From Zongyangia gallinarum (GTDB taxonomy: Bacteria; Bacillota; Clostridia; Oscillospirales; Ruminococcaceae): a stretch of DNA of 64,000 bases. The stretch spans positions 58,488 through 122,487 of the forward strand of contig CAJFQY010000006.1 of NCBI GenBank assembly GCA_904419315.1. The letters are read 5' to 3'. Below, in pieces: positions 31,407 to 39,981 of the stretch. The stretch's first letter is position 1. Every line of letters begins with the position of its first letter. The notes under the pieces were generated by a model. The model did no database searches and was not told where the DNA came from. It saw nothing but the letters and a program-made list of their open reading frames with translations. A program made the position numbers and the translations under genes.

Positions 31407-32798
31407 ATGGAACAGAAAAAACAGGAGTACCGGATCGAGCACGATTCCATGGGCGAAGTCAAGGTGCCTGCGGATAAATATTGGGCAGCACAGACCGAAC
31501 GCAGCCATGAGAACTTCCTCATTGGCGTAGGAATCGAAACGATGCCCCGGGAGATTACCCATGCCTTTGGCATCCTGAAAAAAGCTGCCGCTCAGGCCAA
31601 TCACGCCCTGAAGCCGGAGAAGATGACCGACGAAAAATTGGCGGCGATTTCCCAGGCTTGCGACGAGGTCATCAGCGGCGCTTTGAACGACCACTTCCCT
31701 CTGGTCGTCTGGCAGACCGGCAGCGGCACCCAGTCCAACATGAACGCCAACGAGGTCATTGCCAACCGCGGCAATGAAATTGCCGGCAAAAAGCTGCTGC
31801 ATCCCAATGATGACATCAATATGAGCCAGTCTTCCAATGACACTTTCCCCACCGCCATGCATATTTCGGCGGTCCTTGCCATTGAAGACAAGCTCTTCCC
31901 GGCCATTGACCTGCTGGTTTCCACCTTCCGCCGTTTGGAAGAGGAAAACCGCGGCATTGTCAAAAGCGGCCGCACCCATCTCCAGGACGCCACCCCCATC
32001 CAGTTCTCCCAAGAGATCAGCGGCTGGCGCTCCTCTTTGGAAAAGGACAAAAAGATGCTGGAACTGGCCCTGCCCGAACTCAAGGAACTGGCCTTGGGCG
32101 GCACGGCTGTCGGCACCGGGCTCAATGCCCCTGCCGGATTTGACGTAAAGGTGGCAGAAGCTGTGTCCGCTCTGACCGGCAAGGACTTTATCACCGCACC
32201 TAACAAGTTCCACGCCCTCACCAGCAAGGACGAGCTGGTCTTCGCCCACGGGGCTCTGAAAGCCCTGGCGGCTGATCTGATGAAGATTGCCAACGATGTG
32301 CGCTGGCTGGCCAGCGGCCCTCGGGATGGCTTGGGCGAAATCTTCATCCCGGAAAACGAGCCCGGCTCCTCCATCATGCCCGGCAAGGTCAATCCGACCC
32401 AGTGTGAAGCTGTCACCATGGTCGCTGTCCAGGTCATGGGCAATGACGTAGCTGTGGGGATGGCCGCGTCTCAGGGTAACTTTGAGCTCAACGTATTCAT
32501 GCCGGTGTGCATTTATAATTTCCTTCAGTCGGCCAGACTGCTGGCGGAGTGCATGGTTTCCTTTAACAACAACTGTGCCGTGGGCATTACCGCCAACCGG
32601 GAAAAGATGCATCACAACCTGCATAATTCCCTGATGCTGGTCACCGCGCTGAATCCTTACATCGGCTATGAAAACGCTGCCAAAACGGCGAAGAAAGCCT
32701 ATAAGGACAACATCTCCCTCAAAGAGGCCTGTGTTGAGCTGGGCTTCCTGACGGCAGAAAAATTTGACGAGGTATTCCATCCGGAAGAGATGGCCTAA
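31407..32798 (+). CDS. fumC: Class II fumarate hydratase
   Basis: A 463-residue oxygen-stable fumarase that interconverts malate and fumarate. The superfamily signature GSSIMPGKVNP, the substrate sites SGTQSNMNANEV, SSNDTFPTAMH and KSGRTHLQDATP are intact, and length is standard. It lies between the malate dehydrogenase and the Hdr/Flx/Frd genes, so in this operon it most probably works toward fumarate. Using an FeS-free class II enzyme in an anaerobe is noted but not rare. Aspartase shares the fold, but motif and context favour fumarase. Confidence 0.94.
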   Translation: MEQKKQEYRIEHDSMGEVKVPADKYWAAQTERSHENFLIGVGIETMPREITHAFGILKKAAAQANHALKPEKMTDEKLAAISQACDEVISGALNDHFPLVVWQTGSGTQSNMNANEVIANRGNEIAGKKLLHPNDDINMSQSSNDTFPTAMHISAVLAIEDKLFPAIDLLVSTFRRLEEENRGIVKSGRTHLQDATPIQFSQEISGWRSSLEKDKKMLELALPELKELALGGTAVGTGLNAPAGFDVKVAEAVSALTGKDFITAPNKFHALTSKDELVFAHGALKALAADLMKIANDVRWLASGPRDGLGEIFIPENEPGSSIMPGKVNPTQCEAVTMVAVQVMGNDVAVGMAASQGNFELNVFMPVCIYNFLQSARLLAECMVSFNNNCAVGITANREKMHHNLHNSLMLVTALNPYIGYENAAKTAKKAYKDNISLKEACVELGFLTAEKFDEVFHPEEMA

Positions 32799-32841
32799 CA
32801 CCCTCGTCCAGTAAACTTTCACGATAAGGGAAGGGAATCGT

Positions 32842-33630
32842 ATGATATTCAGTTATTATCCTGGCTGCACGTTGAAAAACAAGGCCCAGGATTTGGACCG
32901 GTATGCCCGCCGTTCGGCGGAAGCCCTGGGCTTTACGCTGGAGGAACTGCCGGAGTGGCAGTGCTGCGGCGGCGCCTATTCCATGGCGCAGGACGAGATT
33001 GCCAGCAAACTGGCAGCCGTTCGGGCTCTCAATACCGCCAAAGAACAGGGCCGCACCCTGGTCACCCTGTGCTCAGCGTGCCACAACGTGCTCAAACAGG
33101 CCAACCATGACATGAAGGAAAACGAAGAGTTTTCCCAAAAGGCCAACAACTATATGCAGCTGGATGAGCCCTATCAAGGGGAAGCCGAGGTGCTTCATTA
33201 TCTGGAAGTGCTGCGTGATGTGGTCGGCTTTGACAAACTGGCCCAAGCGGTGAAAAATCCGCTGACCGGCAAACGGATCGGCGCCTATTATGGCTGCCTG
33301 CTGCTTCGTCCCGGCAAGGTGCTGCAGATGGATAACCCGGAAAACCCAAAGATCATGGAAGATCTTATCCGTGCTTTGGGAGGCGAGCCGGTTATCTATG
33401 CCAACCGGAATGAATGCTGCGGCGGCTATGTGACCATGGAGGACAAGGCCCTTGCCAGCAAAAAGAGCACAGCGGTGATGGAAAACGCCGCTGAGATGAA
33501 GGCCGACATGCTGATCACCGCATGTCCCCTGTGCCTATACAACCTGACCAAGAATACGCCGGAGCAAAACCGGTTGCCGGTGTTGTACTTCACCGAGCTT
33601 TTGGCGGAAGCCTTAGGCGTAAAAGACTGA
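32842..33630 (+). CDS. hdrB: Heterodisulfide reductase subunit B-like protein
   Basis: A 262-residue protein with two complete cysteine-rich CCG domains: C9, C41-C42, C77, C80 and C152, C192-C193, C228, C231. In methanogen HdrB these bind two noncubane [4Fe-4S] clusters that carry out disulfide chemistry. The organism is not expected to have CoM-S-S-CoB, so the real partner is unknown; the nearby fumarate-reductase module is the obvious candidate. It starts 43 bases after fumC and precedes hdrC by 16. TfrB of methanogen thiol:fumarate reductase has a CCG domain fused to it; here the FrdB-like protein lacks one, so this subunit may take its place (inference). Confidence 0.92.
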   Translation: MIFSYYPGCTLKNKAQDLDRYARRSAEALGFTLEELPEWQCCGGAYSMAQDEIASKLAAVRALNTAKEQGRTLVTLCSACHNVLKQANHDMKENEEFSQKANNYMQLDEPYQGEAEVLHYLEVLRDVVGFDKLAQAVKNPLTGKRIGAYYGCLLLRPGKVLQMDNPENPKIMEDLIRALGGEPVIYANRNECCGGYVTMEDKALASKKSTAVMENAAEMKADMLITACPLCLYNLTKNTPEQNRLPVLYFTELLAEALGVKD

Positions 33631-33646
33631 GAAGGGAGCGCGAAAT

Positions 33647-34030
33647 ATGAGCAAATATGATAAAGAACAAGTTCTCCGCTCCAGCGGCGTCAACGTTTTG
33701 AAGTGTATGCGCTGCGGCAAATGTTCCGCCACCTGCCCTTCTTACGATGAGATGGAATACCATCCCCATGAGTTTGTCTATATGGTGGAAAAAGGCCAGA
33801 TCGACAAGCTGATGGCGTCCCCATCCATTTACAAATGTCTTTCCTGCTACGCATGTCTGGAGCGTTGTCCCCGCGGCGTGGAACCCGCTAAGCTTGTGGA
33901 AGCGGTACGCCTGCTGGTCATCCGCCAGCAGGGGCAAAACCATTTGAAGGCCGATGATATTCCTGGGCTGCTGGATGAAGATCTGCCGCAGCAGGCCATC
34001 GTAACCGCCCTTCGCAAGTACAGCAAATAA
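33647..34030 (+). CDS. hdrC: Heterodisulfide reductase subunit C-like ferredoxin protein
   Basis: A 127-residue soluble protein with two cubane [4Fe-4S] motifs: C20, C23, C26, C30 and C64, C67, C70, C74, each followed by Pro. In Hdr complexes HdrC carries electrons between HdrA and HdrB. It is not fused to a membrane subunit, so this is the cytosolic HdrABC type. Spacing of 16 and 12 bases to its neighbours shows tight co-translation. Confidence 0.93.
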   Translation: MSKYDKEQVLRSSGVNVLKCMRCGKCSATCPSYDEMEYHPHEFVYMVEKGQIDKLMASPSIYKCLSCYACLERCPRGVEPAKLVEAVRLLVIRQQGQNHLKADDIPGLLDEDLPQQAIVTALRKYSK

Positions 34031-34042
34031 GGAGGAAACAAA

Positions 34043-36040
34043 ATGCAAAGAATTGGCGTGTTTGTCTGCTGGTGCGGTAGTAATATTGCCGGCACTGTAG
34101 ACGTCAACGCGGTTTCAGAGGCCTTGGCTCACGAGCCCGGTGTCGTTTACTCCATCAACTACCAATATATGTGTTCGGAAGCGGGACAGAATCTGGTCAA
34201 AGATGCCATCAAGGAGCATCAGCTCACCGGTGTAGTCATCTGCTCCTGCTCCCCCCGTATGCATGAGGCGACCTTCCGGAAGGCGGCAGCCTCTGCCGGA
34301 CTCAACCCCTATATGGTCGAAATCGCTAACATCCGCGAGCAGTGCTCCTGGATTCATAAAGATATGCCCACCGCAACAGAAAAAGCCATTATCCTGGGCC
34401 GTGCAGCCATTGCGAAGGTACAGCTGAACACCCCCCTCATCGCTGGGGAAAGCCCGGTTACCAAGCGCGCGCTGGTCATCGGCGGCGGTATCGCAGGCAT
34501 CCAGACCGCGCTGGATATTGCCGATGCCGGCTTTGAGGTGGACATTGTAGAGAAACAGCCCACCATTGGCGGCAAGATGACCCAGCTGGATAAAACATTC
34601 CCCACCCTGGACTGTGCCGCTTGTATCCTGACCCCCAAAATGGTGGATTGCGCCCAGAACGATAACATCAACATCTACGCCTTCAGCGAGGTGGAAGAGG
34701 TCAAGGGCTTTGTGGGCAACTTCACGGTGAAGATCCGGAAGAAAGCCCGGTATGTGGACGAGACCAAGTGCACCGGCTGCGGCCTCTGCACCGAAAAATG
34801 TCCTCAGAAACGGGTTCCCAACGAGTTTAACTTGGGAATGGATAACCGTAGGGCTGTCTATATTCCCTTTGCCCAGGCCGTTCCCAAAATTGCCACCATT
34901 GACCCTGACTACTGCAACATGCTCAAAAACGGCAAGTGCGGCGTCTGCGCCAAGGTATGTACCGCTGGGGCCATTGACTATAAACAGAAAGATCAGATCG
35001 TAGAGCGGGAATACGGCGCCATCGTTGTGGCCACCGGATATAATCCCATCCAACTGGATCAGTTTGAGGAATATGCCTACTCCCAGAGCAAGGACGTTGT
35101 CACCTCCCTGGAGTTTGAGCGTCTGACCAACGCGGCAGGTCCTACCAACGGCACCCTGCTTCGTCCCTCCGATGGCAAGCATCCTCACACCATTGTATTT
35201 GTCCAGTGTGTTGGCTCCCGTGACACATCCGGTTGCGGCAAGCCCTACTGCTCCAAAATCTGCTGCATGTACACGGCCAAGCATGCCATGCTGACCCGTG
35301 AAAAATACCCGGATACCGATGTCTATGTATTCTACATTGACGTGCGTACCCCTGGTAAGAACTTTGATGAGTTCTATCGCCGGGCGGTGGAAGAATATGG
35401 CGTCCATTACATCAAAGGTATGGTAGGAAAGGTAACGCCCCGTGCCGACGGCAAATTGTCGGTGCAGGCTTCCGACCTGATCTCCAACGAACAGCTTCAT
35501 ATTGACGCCGATATGGTGGTGTTGGCCGCCGCTATTGAGCCCGATAAGAGCGCCCGTTCCCTGGGAACCATGCTCACAGCCAGCATGGATACCAACGACT
35601 TCTTTACCGAAGCTCATCCCAAGCTGCGTCCGGTAGAAAGCCCCACCGCTGGTATCTTCCTTTCCGGCACTTGCCAGGGTCCCAAGGATATTCCGGAGAC
35701 CGTTTCCCAAGCTGGCGCGGCTGCGGCCAAGGTCATCGGACTTCTGGCCAAGAACAAGCTGACCTGCAACCCCTGTGTGGCTCATTCCGACGAATTGATG
35801 TGCAATGGCTGCTCGTCCTGCGAAAAGGTTTGCCCCTACGGCGCTATTACCTATTTGGATAAAGAGTTTGTCATGCCCGACCGGACCACGGCAATCCGCC
35901 GCGTAGCTTCGGTCAACGAGGCTGTCTGCCAGGGATGCGGCGCTTGTACCGTAGCCTGCCCGTCTGGTGCAATGGATCTGAAAGGCTTCTCGAATAGCCA
36001 AATTATGGCGGAGGTGGATGCAATATGCAACATGAAGTAA
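34043..36040 (+). CDS. hdrA: Heterodisulfide reductase subunit A-like flavoprotein (putative bifurcation centre)
   Basis: A 665-residue FAD and FeS protein. An N-terminal cluster domain (C9, C11, C44, C67, C69, C101) is followed by the FAD domain (GGGIAG 147-152, with LDCAACILTPKM near 190), an inserted ferredoxin domain starting at C243-C246-C249-C253, a second Cys set around KCGVCAKVC, and a C-terminal two-cluster ferredoxin (CNGCSSCEKVCP, CQGCGACTVACP). In methanogens the HdrA FAD splits an electron pair between ferredoxin and the HdrB side. All FeS ligands appear intact. The end overlaps flxD by 16 bases. Bifurcation is inferred from family and context. Confidence 0.93.
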   Translation: MQRIGVFVCWCGSNIAGTVDVNAVSEALAHEPGVVYSINYQYMCSEAGQNLVKDAIKEHQLTGVVICSCSPRMHEATFRKAAASAGLNPYMVEIANIREQCSWIHKDMPTATEKAIILGRAAIAKVQLNTPLIAGESPVTKRALVIGGGIAGIQTALDIADAGFEVDIVEKQPTIGGKMTQLDKTFPTLDCAACILTPKMVDCAQNDNINIYAFSEVEEVKGFVGNFTVKIRKKARYVDETKCTGCGLCTEKCPQKRVPNEFNLGMDNRRAVYIPFAQAVPKIATIDPDYCNMLKNGKCGVCAKVCTAGAIDYKQKDQIVEREYGAIVVATGYNPIQLDQFEEYAYSQSKDVVTSLEFERLTNAAGPTNGTLLRPSDGKHPHTIVFVQCVGSRDTSGCGKPYCSKICCMYTAKHAMLTREKYPDTDVYVFYIDVRTPGKNFDEFYRRAVEEYGVHYIKGMVGKVTPRADGKLSVQASDLISNEQLHIDADMVVLAAAIEPDKSARSLGTMLTASMDTNDFFTEAHPKLRPVESPTAGIFLSGTCQGPKDIPETVSQAGAAAAKVIGLLAKNKLTCNPCVAHSDELMCNGCSSCEKVCPYGAITYLDKEFVMPDRTTAIRRVASVNEAVCQGCGACTVACPSGAMDLKGFSNSQIMAEVDAICNMK

Positions 36041-36465
36041 AAGAATTCAAGCCCAAAATCGTCGCATTTTGCTGCAACTGGTGTTCCTATGCAGGCGCGG
36101 ACCTGGCGGGAACCAACCGCCTCAACTATCCCGCTGATGTCAAGATCATCCGGGTTCCCTGCTCCTGCCGGGTCAACCCCATGTTTATCCTTCGCGCTTT
36201 CCAGCGGGGTGCTGATGGTGTAATCCTCTGCGGTTGCCATCCCGGCGACTGCCATTACACCACCGGCAACTACTATGCCCGCCGCCGCATGACCCTGCTG
36301 TTCTCCATGCTGGACTATCTGGGCATTGAGAAAGAGCGCACCCGTGTGGAATGGGTTTCCGCTGCGGAAGGCGCCAAGTTTGCTCAGACTATGAATGAAT
36401 TTGTTGCCGCCGTGACCAAACTGGGCGAGAATAAGAGATTGGAGGATCTGAGATGCAAGAAGTAA
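36025..36465 (+). CDS. flxD: MvhD/FlxD-like [2Fe-2S] electron-transfer subunit
   Basis: A 146-residue MvhD-type protein with the cysteine set C16, C17, C20, C46, C48, C69, C71, C76 (AFCCNWCSYAGAD, PCSCR, GCHPGDCHY). MvhD joins the electron-input module to HdrA in methanogen hydrogenase-Hdr complexes; FlxD does so for the NADH-linked Flx module. No hydrogenase genes are present, and an NAD(P)H-type flavoprotein follows downstream, which favours the Flx role. It overlaps hdrA by 16 and the next gene by 13 bases. Confidence 0.9.
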   Translation: MQHEVKEFKPKIVAFCCNWCSYAGADLAGTNRLNYPADVKIIRVPCSCRVNPMFILRAFQRGADGVILCGCHPGDCHYTTGNYYARRRMTLLFSMLDYLGIEKERTRVEWVSAAEGAKFAQTMNEFVAAVTKLGENKRLEDLRCKK

Positions 36466-37424
36466 TCATTGCAAAAGCCAAGGAACTGCTCCAGAACTCC
36501 ACCGTCGACCGTGTGTTGGGCTGGAAAACCGGCGAGTTTGTCTATGACGTAACCCCTGCTGTCTTTGAGAGCGTAGAGGAGATCGACAACGGCTTTGTCG
36601 CCAACGATTTCTGCGGAAACAACCTTTCCAAATATCTGATCAAGGAGTCCCGCAAGCCGGGTAAGGTCCTGGTCTTTTTGAAGCCCTGTGATACATACAG
36701 CTTTAACCAGCTGATCAAGGAACACCGCATTGTGCGGGAAAATGTGTATGCAGTGGGCATTCCCTGCGACGGAAAAACCGACGGAGAAGCCCTCAAAGCC
36801 AAGGGCATCAAAGGCATTCTGGGCATCTCCTCCGAGGGCGACCAGTTTGTGGTAGATACCCTCTACGGTGAGCAAACGGTGGCCAAGAAAGACGTGCTGC
36901 CGGAACGCTGCCTCAACTGCAAGAGCAAAAAACATGTAGCTTACGATGAGCTCATCGGAGAAGATGGTGAGGTACTGGACAGCCATCGCTTCGATATGGT
37001 AGCTAAGCTGGAGGCTATGACTCCCGACGAGCGCTTTGAGTTCTGGCGGGGCGAGCTTTCCCGCTGCATCCGCTGCAACGCCTGCCGCAATGTATGTCCC
37101 GCCTGCTCCTGTGAAAAATGCGTGTTCGACAACGACGCTTCCGGCATTGCTCAAAAGGCTGCGGCTGATAGCTTTGAGGAAAACATGTTCCACATTATCC
37201 GCGCCTTCCATGTGGCGGGCCGCTGCACCGACTGCGGAGAATGCTCCCGTGTCTGCCCTCAGAATATCCCGCTGCACCTGCTCAACCGGAAATTTATCAA
37301 GGATATTGACACCTTCTACGGCGATTACCAAGCCGGCGCCGATACCGACAGCCGTGCTCCCCTCACCAATTATACCGAGGGCGATGTAGAGCCCGGCATT
37401 GTATATGAAAGGGAGGGAAAATAA
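36453..37424 (+). CDS. Flx-type FeS subunit, FrhB/FpoF-like N-terminus plus ferredoxin domain
   Basis: A 323-residue soluble iron-sulfur protein. The N-terminal half (about 60-165, with FLKPCDTYSFNQL and PERCLNCKSKK) resembles the F420-hydrogenase beta-subunit family; the C-terminal half has CIRCNACRNVCP with an extra CSCEKC and CTDCGECSRVCP, enough for two [4Fe-4S] clusters plus additional ligands. By position it matches one of the two middle subunits (FlxB/FlxC) of FlxABCD, passing electrons from FlxA to FlxD. Which letter applies is not certain. It overlaps flxD and is 3 bases from the next gene. Confidence 0.82.
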   Translation: MQEVIIAKAKELLQNSTVDRVLGWKTGEFVYDVTPAVFESVEEIDNGFVANDFCGNNLSKYLIKESRKPGKVLVFLKPCDTYSFNQLIKEHRIVRENVYAVGIPCDGKTDGEALKAKGIKGILGISSEGDQFVVDTLYGEQTVAKKDVLPERCLNCKSKKHVAYDELIGEDGEVLDSHRFDMVAKLEAMTPDERFEFWRGELSRCIRCNACRNVCPACSCEKCVFDNDASGIAQKAAADSFEENMFHIIRAFHVAGRCTDCGECSRVCPQNIPLHLLNRKFIKDIDTFYGDYQAGADTDSRAPLTNYTEGDVEPGIVYEREGK

Positions 37425-37427
37425 GCC

Positions 37428-38453
37428 ATGCTGAAACTTTCCCTTGCAAAATTAGACGACCTGTTTGCCGCTATTTCTGCTGACCGGGCCCTTTACCTGC
37501 CGGTGGACGATGCAAGCGGTCAGGCCAAATATCAAAAATGGACCGAGGGCGCAAAACTGAGCCAGGCCCTCAACACCGTGCGCAGCGCCAAAGATTTCTT
37601 CTTCCCCCAGACCGAAAACTTAGTTGACTTTAAGGTCAAGGGCAAGGAAATCGAGATCATCGACCCCCGCACAGAGCATGACGATTTTGTCATCTTCGGG
37701 GTTCGCGCCTGTGACGCCCGCAGCTTTTCCATCCTGGACAAGGTCTTCCTGGCCGATCCGGTGGACACCTACTACCAGTCCCGTAGGGAACACGGTATTG
37801 TGGTCAGCATGGCCTGTACCCGTCCTGAGGAAACCTGCTTCTGCACCAGCTTTGGCATTGATCCCACCCGTCCTGAAGGGGATGTCAGCTGCTGGATGGA
37901 TGAGGAGAACCTCTACCTCTCCGTTTTGACGGAAAAGGGCCAGCAATTTGTCGATCTGGCTGCCGGCCTGCTGGAAGAAGGCGGCGATGAAGCGGTAGCA
38001 AGTCAGCAGGAAGCCACTTCTGCATTGATGAAAAAACTGCCTCTGGCCAGCTTCTCTACCCAGAGCTATGGCGGCGACGTCCTTCTCAAGGTTTTCGATT
38101 CTCCCAAGTGGGCCGAGCTTTCAGAAAGCTGCCTGGGCTGCGGTACCTGTACCTTTGTTTGTCCCACCTGCCAGTGTTATGACATCCGGGACTTCAACAC
38201 CGGAAACGGAATTACCCGCTTCCGCTGCTGGGATTCCTGCATGTATTCCGATTTCACCAAAATGGCCCACGGAAATCCCCGCTTGACCCAGCTGGAACGT
38301 TTCCGCCAGCGCTTTATGCATAAGCTGGTCTACTTCCCCGCCAACAATGACGGCGAGTATGGCTGCGTCGGCTGCGGCCGCTGCCTTGCCAAATGCCCGA
38401 TCTCCATGAATATTGTGAAGGTCGCGAAAACACTGGAGGGAGATACCAAATGA
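37428..38453 (+). CDS. Flx-type FeS subunit, AsrA-like 4Fe-4S dicluster protein
   Basis: A 341-residue protein resembling anaerobic sulfite reductase subunit A and the other middle Flx subunit. The C-terminal ferredoxin region has CLGCGTCTFVCPTCQC and CVGCGRCLAKCP; an internal CFCTSFG-type segment may hold another cluster. The N-terminal 200 residues resemble the regulatory/scaffold domain of AsrA. There is no siroheme-binding partner nearby, so sulfite reduction is unlikely. The stop overlaps the start of flxA by 4 bases (ATGA). It probably relays electrons between FlxA and the Hdr side. Confidence 0.82.
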   Translation: MLKLSLAKLDDLFAAISADRALYLPVDDASGQAKYQKWTEGAKLSQALNTVRSAKDFFFPQTENLVDFKVKGKEIEIIDPRTEHDDFVIFGVRACDARSFSILDKVFLADPVDTYYQSRREHGIVVSMACTRPEETCFCTSFGIDPTRPEGDVSCWMDEENLYLSVLTEKGQQFVDLAAGLLEEGGDEAVASQQEATSALMKKLPLASFSTQSYGGDVLLKVFDSPKWAELSESCLGCGTCTFVCPTCQCYDIRDFNTGNGITRFRCWDSCMYSDFTKMAHGNPRLTQLERFRQRFMHKLVYFPANNDGEYGCVGCGRCLAKCPISMNIVKVAKTLEGDTK

Positions 38454-39277
38454 ACGCTGAAACTTTAATTCCCAAGATTGGCGTCGTGACCGATATCCGC
38501 ATCGATACACCTGACGTCAAAACTTTCCGCGTGGTTGGCCTGGACGGCAAAAAGGTCTTTGACCACATGCCCGGCCAATGCGCTATGCTCTCCATCCCTG
38601 GGGTAGGCGAAGCAATGTTCTCCATCACCTCTTCCCCTACCAACACGGAATTTATGGAGTTTAGTATTAAAAAATGCGGTTGTTTAACCGACTGGCTCCA
38701 TGCCATGGACGTTGGCCAACAGATTACCATCCGCGGGCCTTACGGTAACGGCTTCCCGGTAGAAACCGCCCTCAAGGGGAAGGACCTTCTCTTTATCGCC
38801 GGCGGTATCGGCCTGGCTCCGCTGCGCTCCGTTATCAACTATGTGCGCGATAACCGTGCCAATTACGGCAGCATTCAGATCGTTTACGGTTCCCGCTCTA
38901 AGGATGACCTGGTAGACTATCGGGAAATCCTGGACGAATGGATGGCCGACGAGGGCGTTGAGGTCAACCTGACCATCGACCGTCCCCAAGAAGGCTGGGA
39001 TGGACATGTGGGCTTTGTCCCCAACTATGTCAAAGAGCTCCAGCCGGATCTAAACAAAACGGTGCTCATGTGCGGTCCTCCGGTAATGATTAAATTTACC
39101 CTGCAGGGCCTGAAGGAGCTCGGCTTCCAGGAGACACAGGTATACACCACCATGGAGCTGCGTATGAAGTGCGGCGTTGGCAAGTGTGGTCGCTGCAACA
39201 TCGGCAGCAAGTATGTGTGCAAAGACGGTCCGGTATTCCGCTTTGACCAGCTGGACGAGCTTCCCAACGAGTATTAA
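38450..39277 (+). CDS. flxA: FlxA-like FAD/NAD(P)H oxidoreductase
   Basis: A 275-residue ferredoxin-NADP-reductase-fold protein: FAD domain (GQCAMLSIPG, FSITSSP), NAD(P) domain (IAGGIGLAPLRSVINYV, MCGPPVMIKF) and a C-terminal [2Fe-2S] motif CGVGKCGRCNIGSKYVC as in PyrK and AsrB. It is the probable NADH entry point of the Flx-Hdr complex. The ATG at 38450 overlaps the stop of the preceding gene; the longer frame from 38393 is read-through. It is followed 16 bases later by the fumarate-reductase-type genes, linking NADH to fumarate in one transcript. Confidence 0.88.
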   Translation: MNAETLIPKIGVVTDIRIDTPDVKTFRVVGLDGKKVFDHMPGQCAMLSIPGVGEAMFSITSSPTNTEFMEFSIKKCGCLTDWLHAMDVGQQITIRGPYGNGFPVETALKGKDLLFIAGGIGLAPLRSVINYVRDNRANYGSIQIVYGSRSKDDLVDYREILDEWMADEGVEVNLTIDRPQEGWDGHVGFVPNYVKELQPDLNKTVLMCGPPVMIKFTLQGLKELGFQETQVYTTMELRMKCGVGKCGRCNIGSKYVCKDGPVFRFDQLDELPNEY

Positions 39278-39293
39278 AAAGGAGAGTAGCGCA

Positions 39294-39968
39294 ATGGAAA
39301 CAATGGTTCATATTTTTCTCATGGGAAAACAATATGAAGTTCCCTCCAATCTGACCATTATGAAAGCGATGGAATACGCAGGCTACCAGCTGATCCGTGG
39401 ATGTGGATGCCGTAACGGCTTCTGCGGCGCCTGCGCCACCATCTATCGTATTAAGGGCGACCGGGAGCTGAAAGCCTGCCTGGCCTGCCAGACCAAGGTA
39501 GAAGATAACATGTATGTCGCTACCCTGCCCTTCTTCCCCCTGGTCAAGCAGGTGTACGATATCGAAAAGGTATCTCCCACCCAGCAGATTATGATGCAGC
39601 TGTATCCTGAAATCTATGCGTGTATCGGCTGCAACGCCTGCACCAAGAGCTGCACCCAGGATCTTAACGTTATGCAGTATATCGCCTATGCCCAGCGCGG
39701 CGACTTTGAAAAATGCGCTGAGGAGTCCTTTGACTGCGTCATGTGCGGTGTCTGCTCCTCCCGCTGTCCGGCCGGAATCTCCCATCCGCAGGTAGCCATG
39801 CTGGCCCGCCGTCTCAACGGTAAATACCTGGCTCCCAAGTCGGAGCATCTGGAAAACCGGGTCCGCGAGATCAAAAACGGCGACTTCAAAGAGCTGCTGG
39901 AAGGCCTGATGCAGAAGCCGTTGGAAGAAATGCAGGAACTTTACAACCACAGAGATATCGAGAAATAA
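39294..39968 (+). CDS. Fumarate reductase-type iron-sulfur subunit (FrdB/TfrB-like, no CCG domain)
   Basis: A 224-residue protein: an N-terminal [2Fe-2S] domain (CGCRNGFCGAC, then ACLAC; about residues 37-65) and a C-terminal ferredoxin domain with two Cys sets (CIGCNACTKSCTQ; CVMCGVCSSRCP). Classical SdhB/FrdB has one [2Fe-2S], one [4Fe-4S] and one [3Fe-4S] cluster; here both C-terminal sets look like [4Fe-4S]. TfrB of methanogens carries an extra HdrB-like domain, which is missing here. AAGGAG stands 8 bases before the ATG at 39294. It would pass electrons from HdrB/HdrC to the flavoprotein downstream. Confidence 0.87.
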   Translation: METMVHIFLMGKQYEVPSNLTIMKAMEYAGYQLIRGCGCRNGFCGACATIYRIKGDRELKACLACQTKVEDNMYVATLPFFPLVKQVYDIEKVSPTQQIMMQLYPEIYACIGCNACTKSCTQDLNVMQYIAYAQRGDFEKCAEESFDCVMCGVCSSRCPAGISHPQVAMLARRLNGKYLAPKSEHLENRVREIKNGDFKELLEGLMQKPLEEMQELYNHRDIEK

Positions 39969-39981
39969 GGAGGGCCAGTTC

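Noticed and set aside
34115..36001. 628-residue open frame on the minus strand
   Set aside because: It is antisense to hdrA, has no ribosome site and its translation looks like no known family. Codon bias of the real gene creates it. Similar long antisense frames at 179-1144, 23186-24994, 26223-27911, 31314-32822 and 40228-41886 were rejected for the same reason.
37428..39277. Anaerobic sulfite reductase (AsrAB)
   Set aside because: The two proteins resemble AsrA and AsrB, but no AsrC siroheme subunit follows and the genes lie inside an Hdr/Flx operon.
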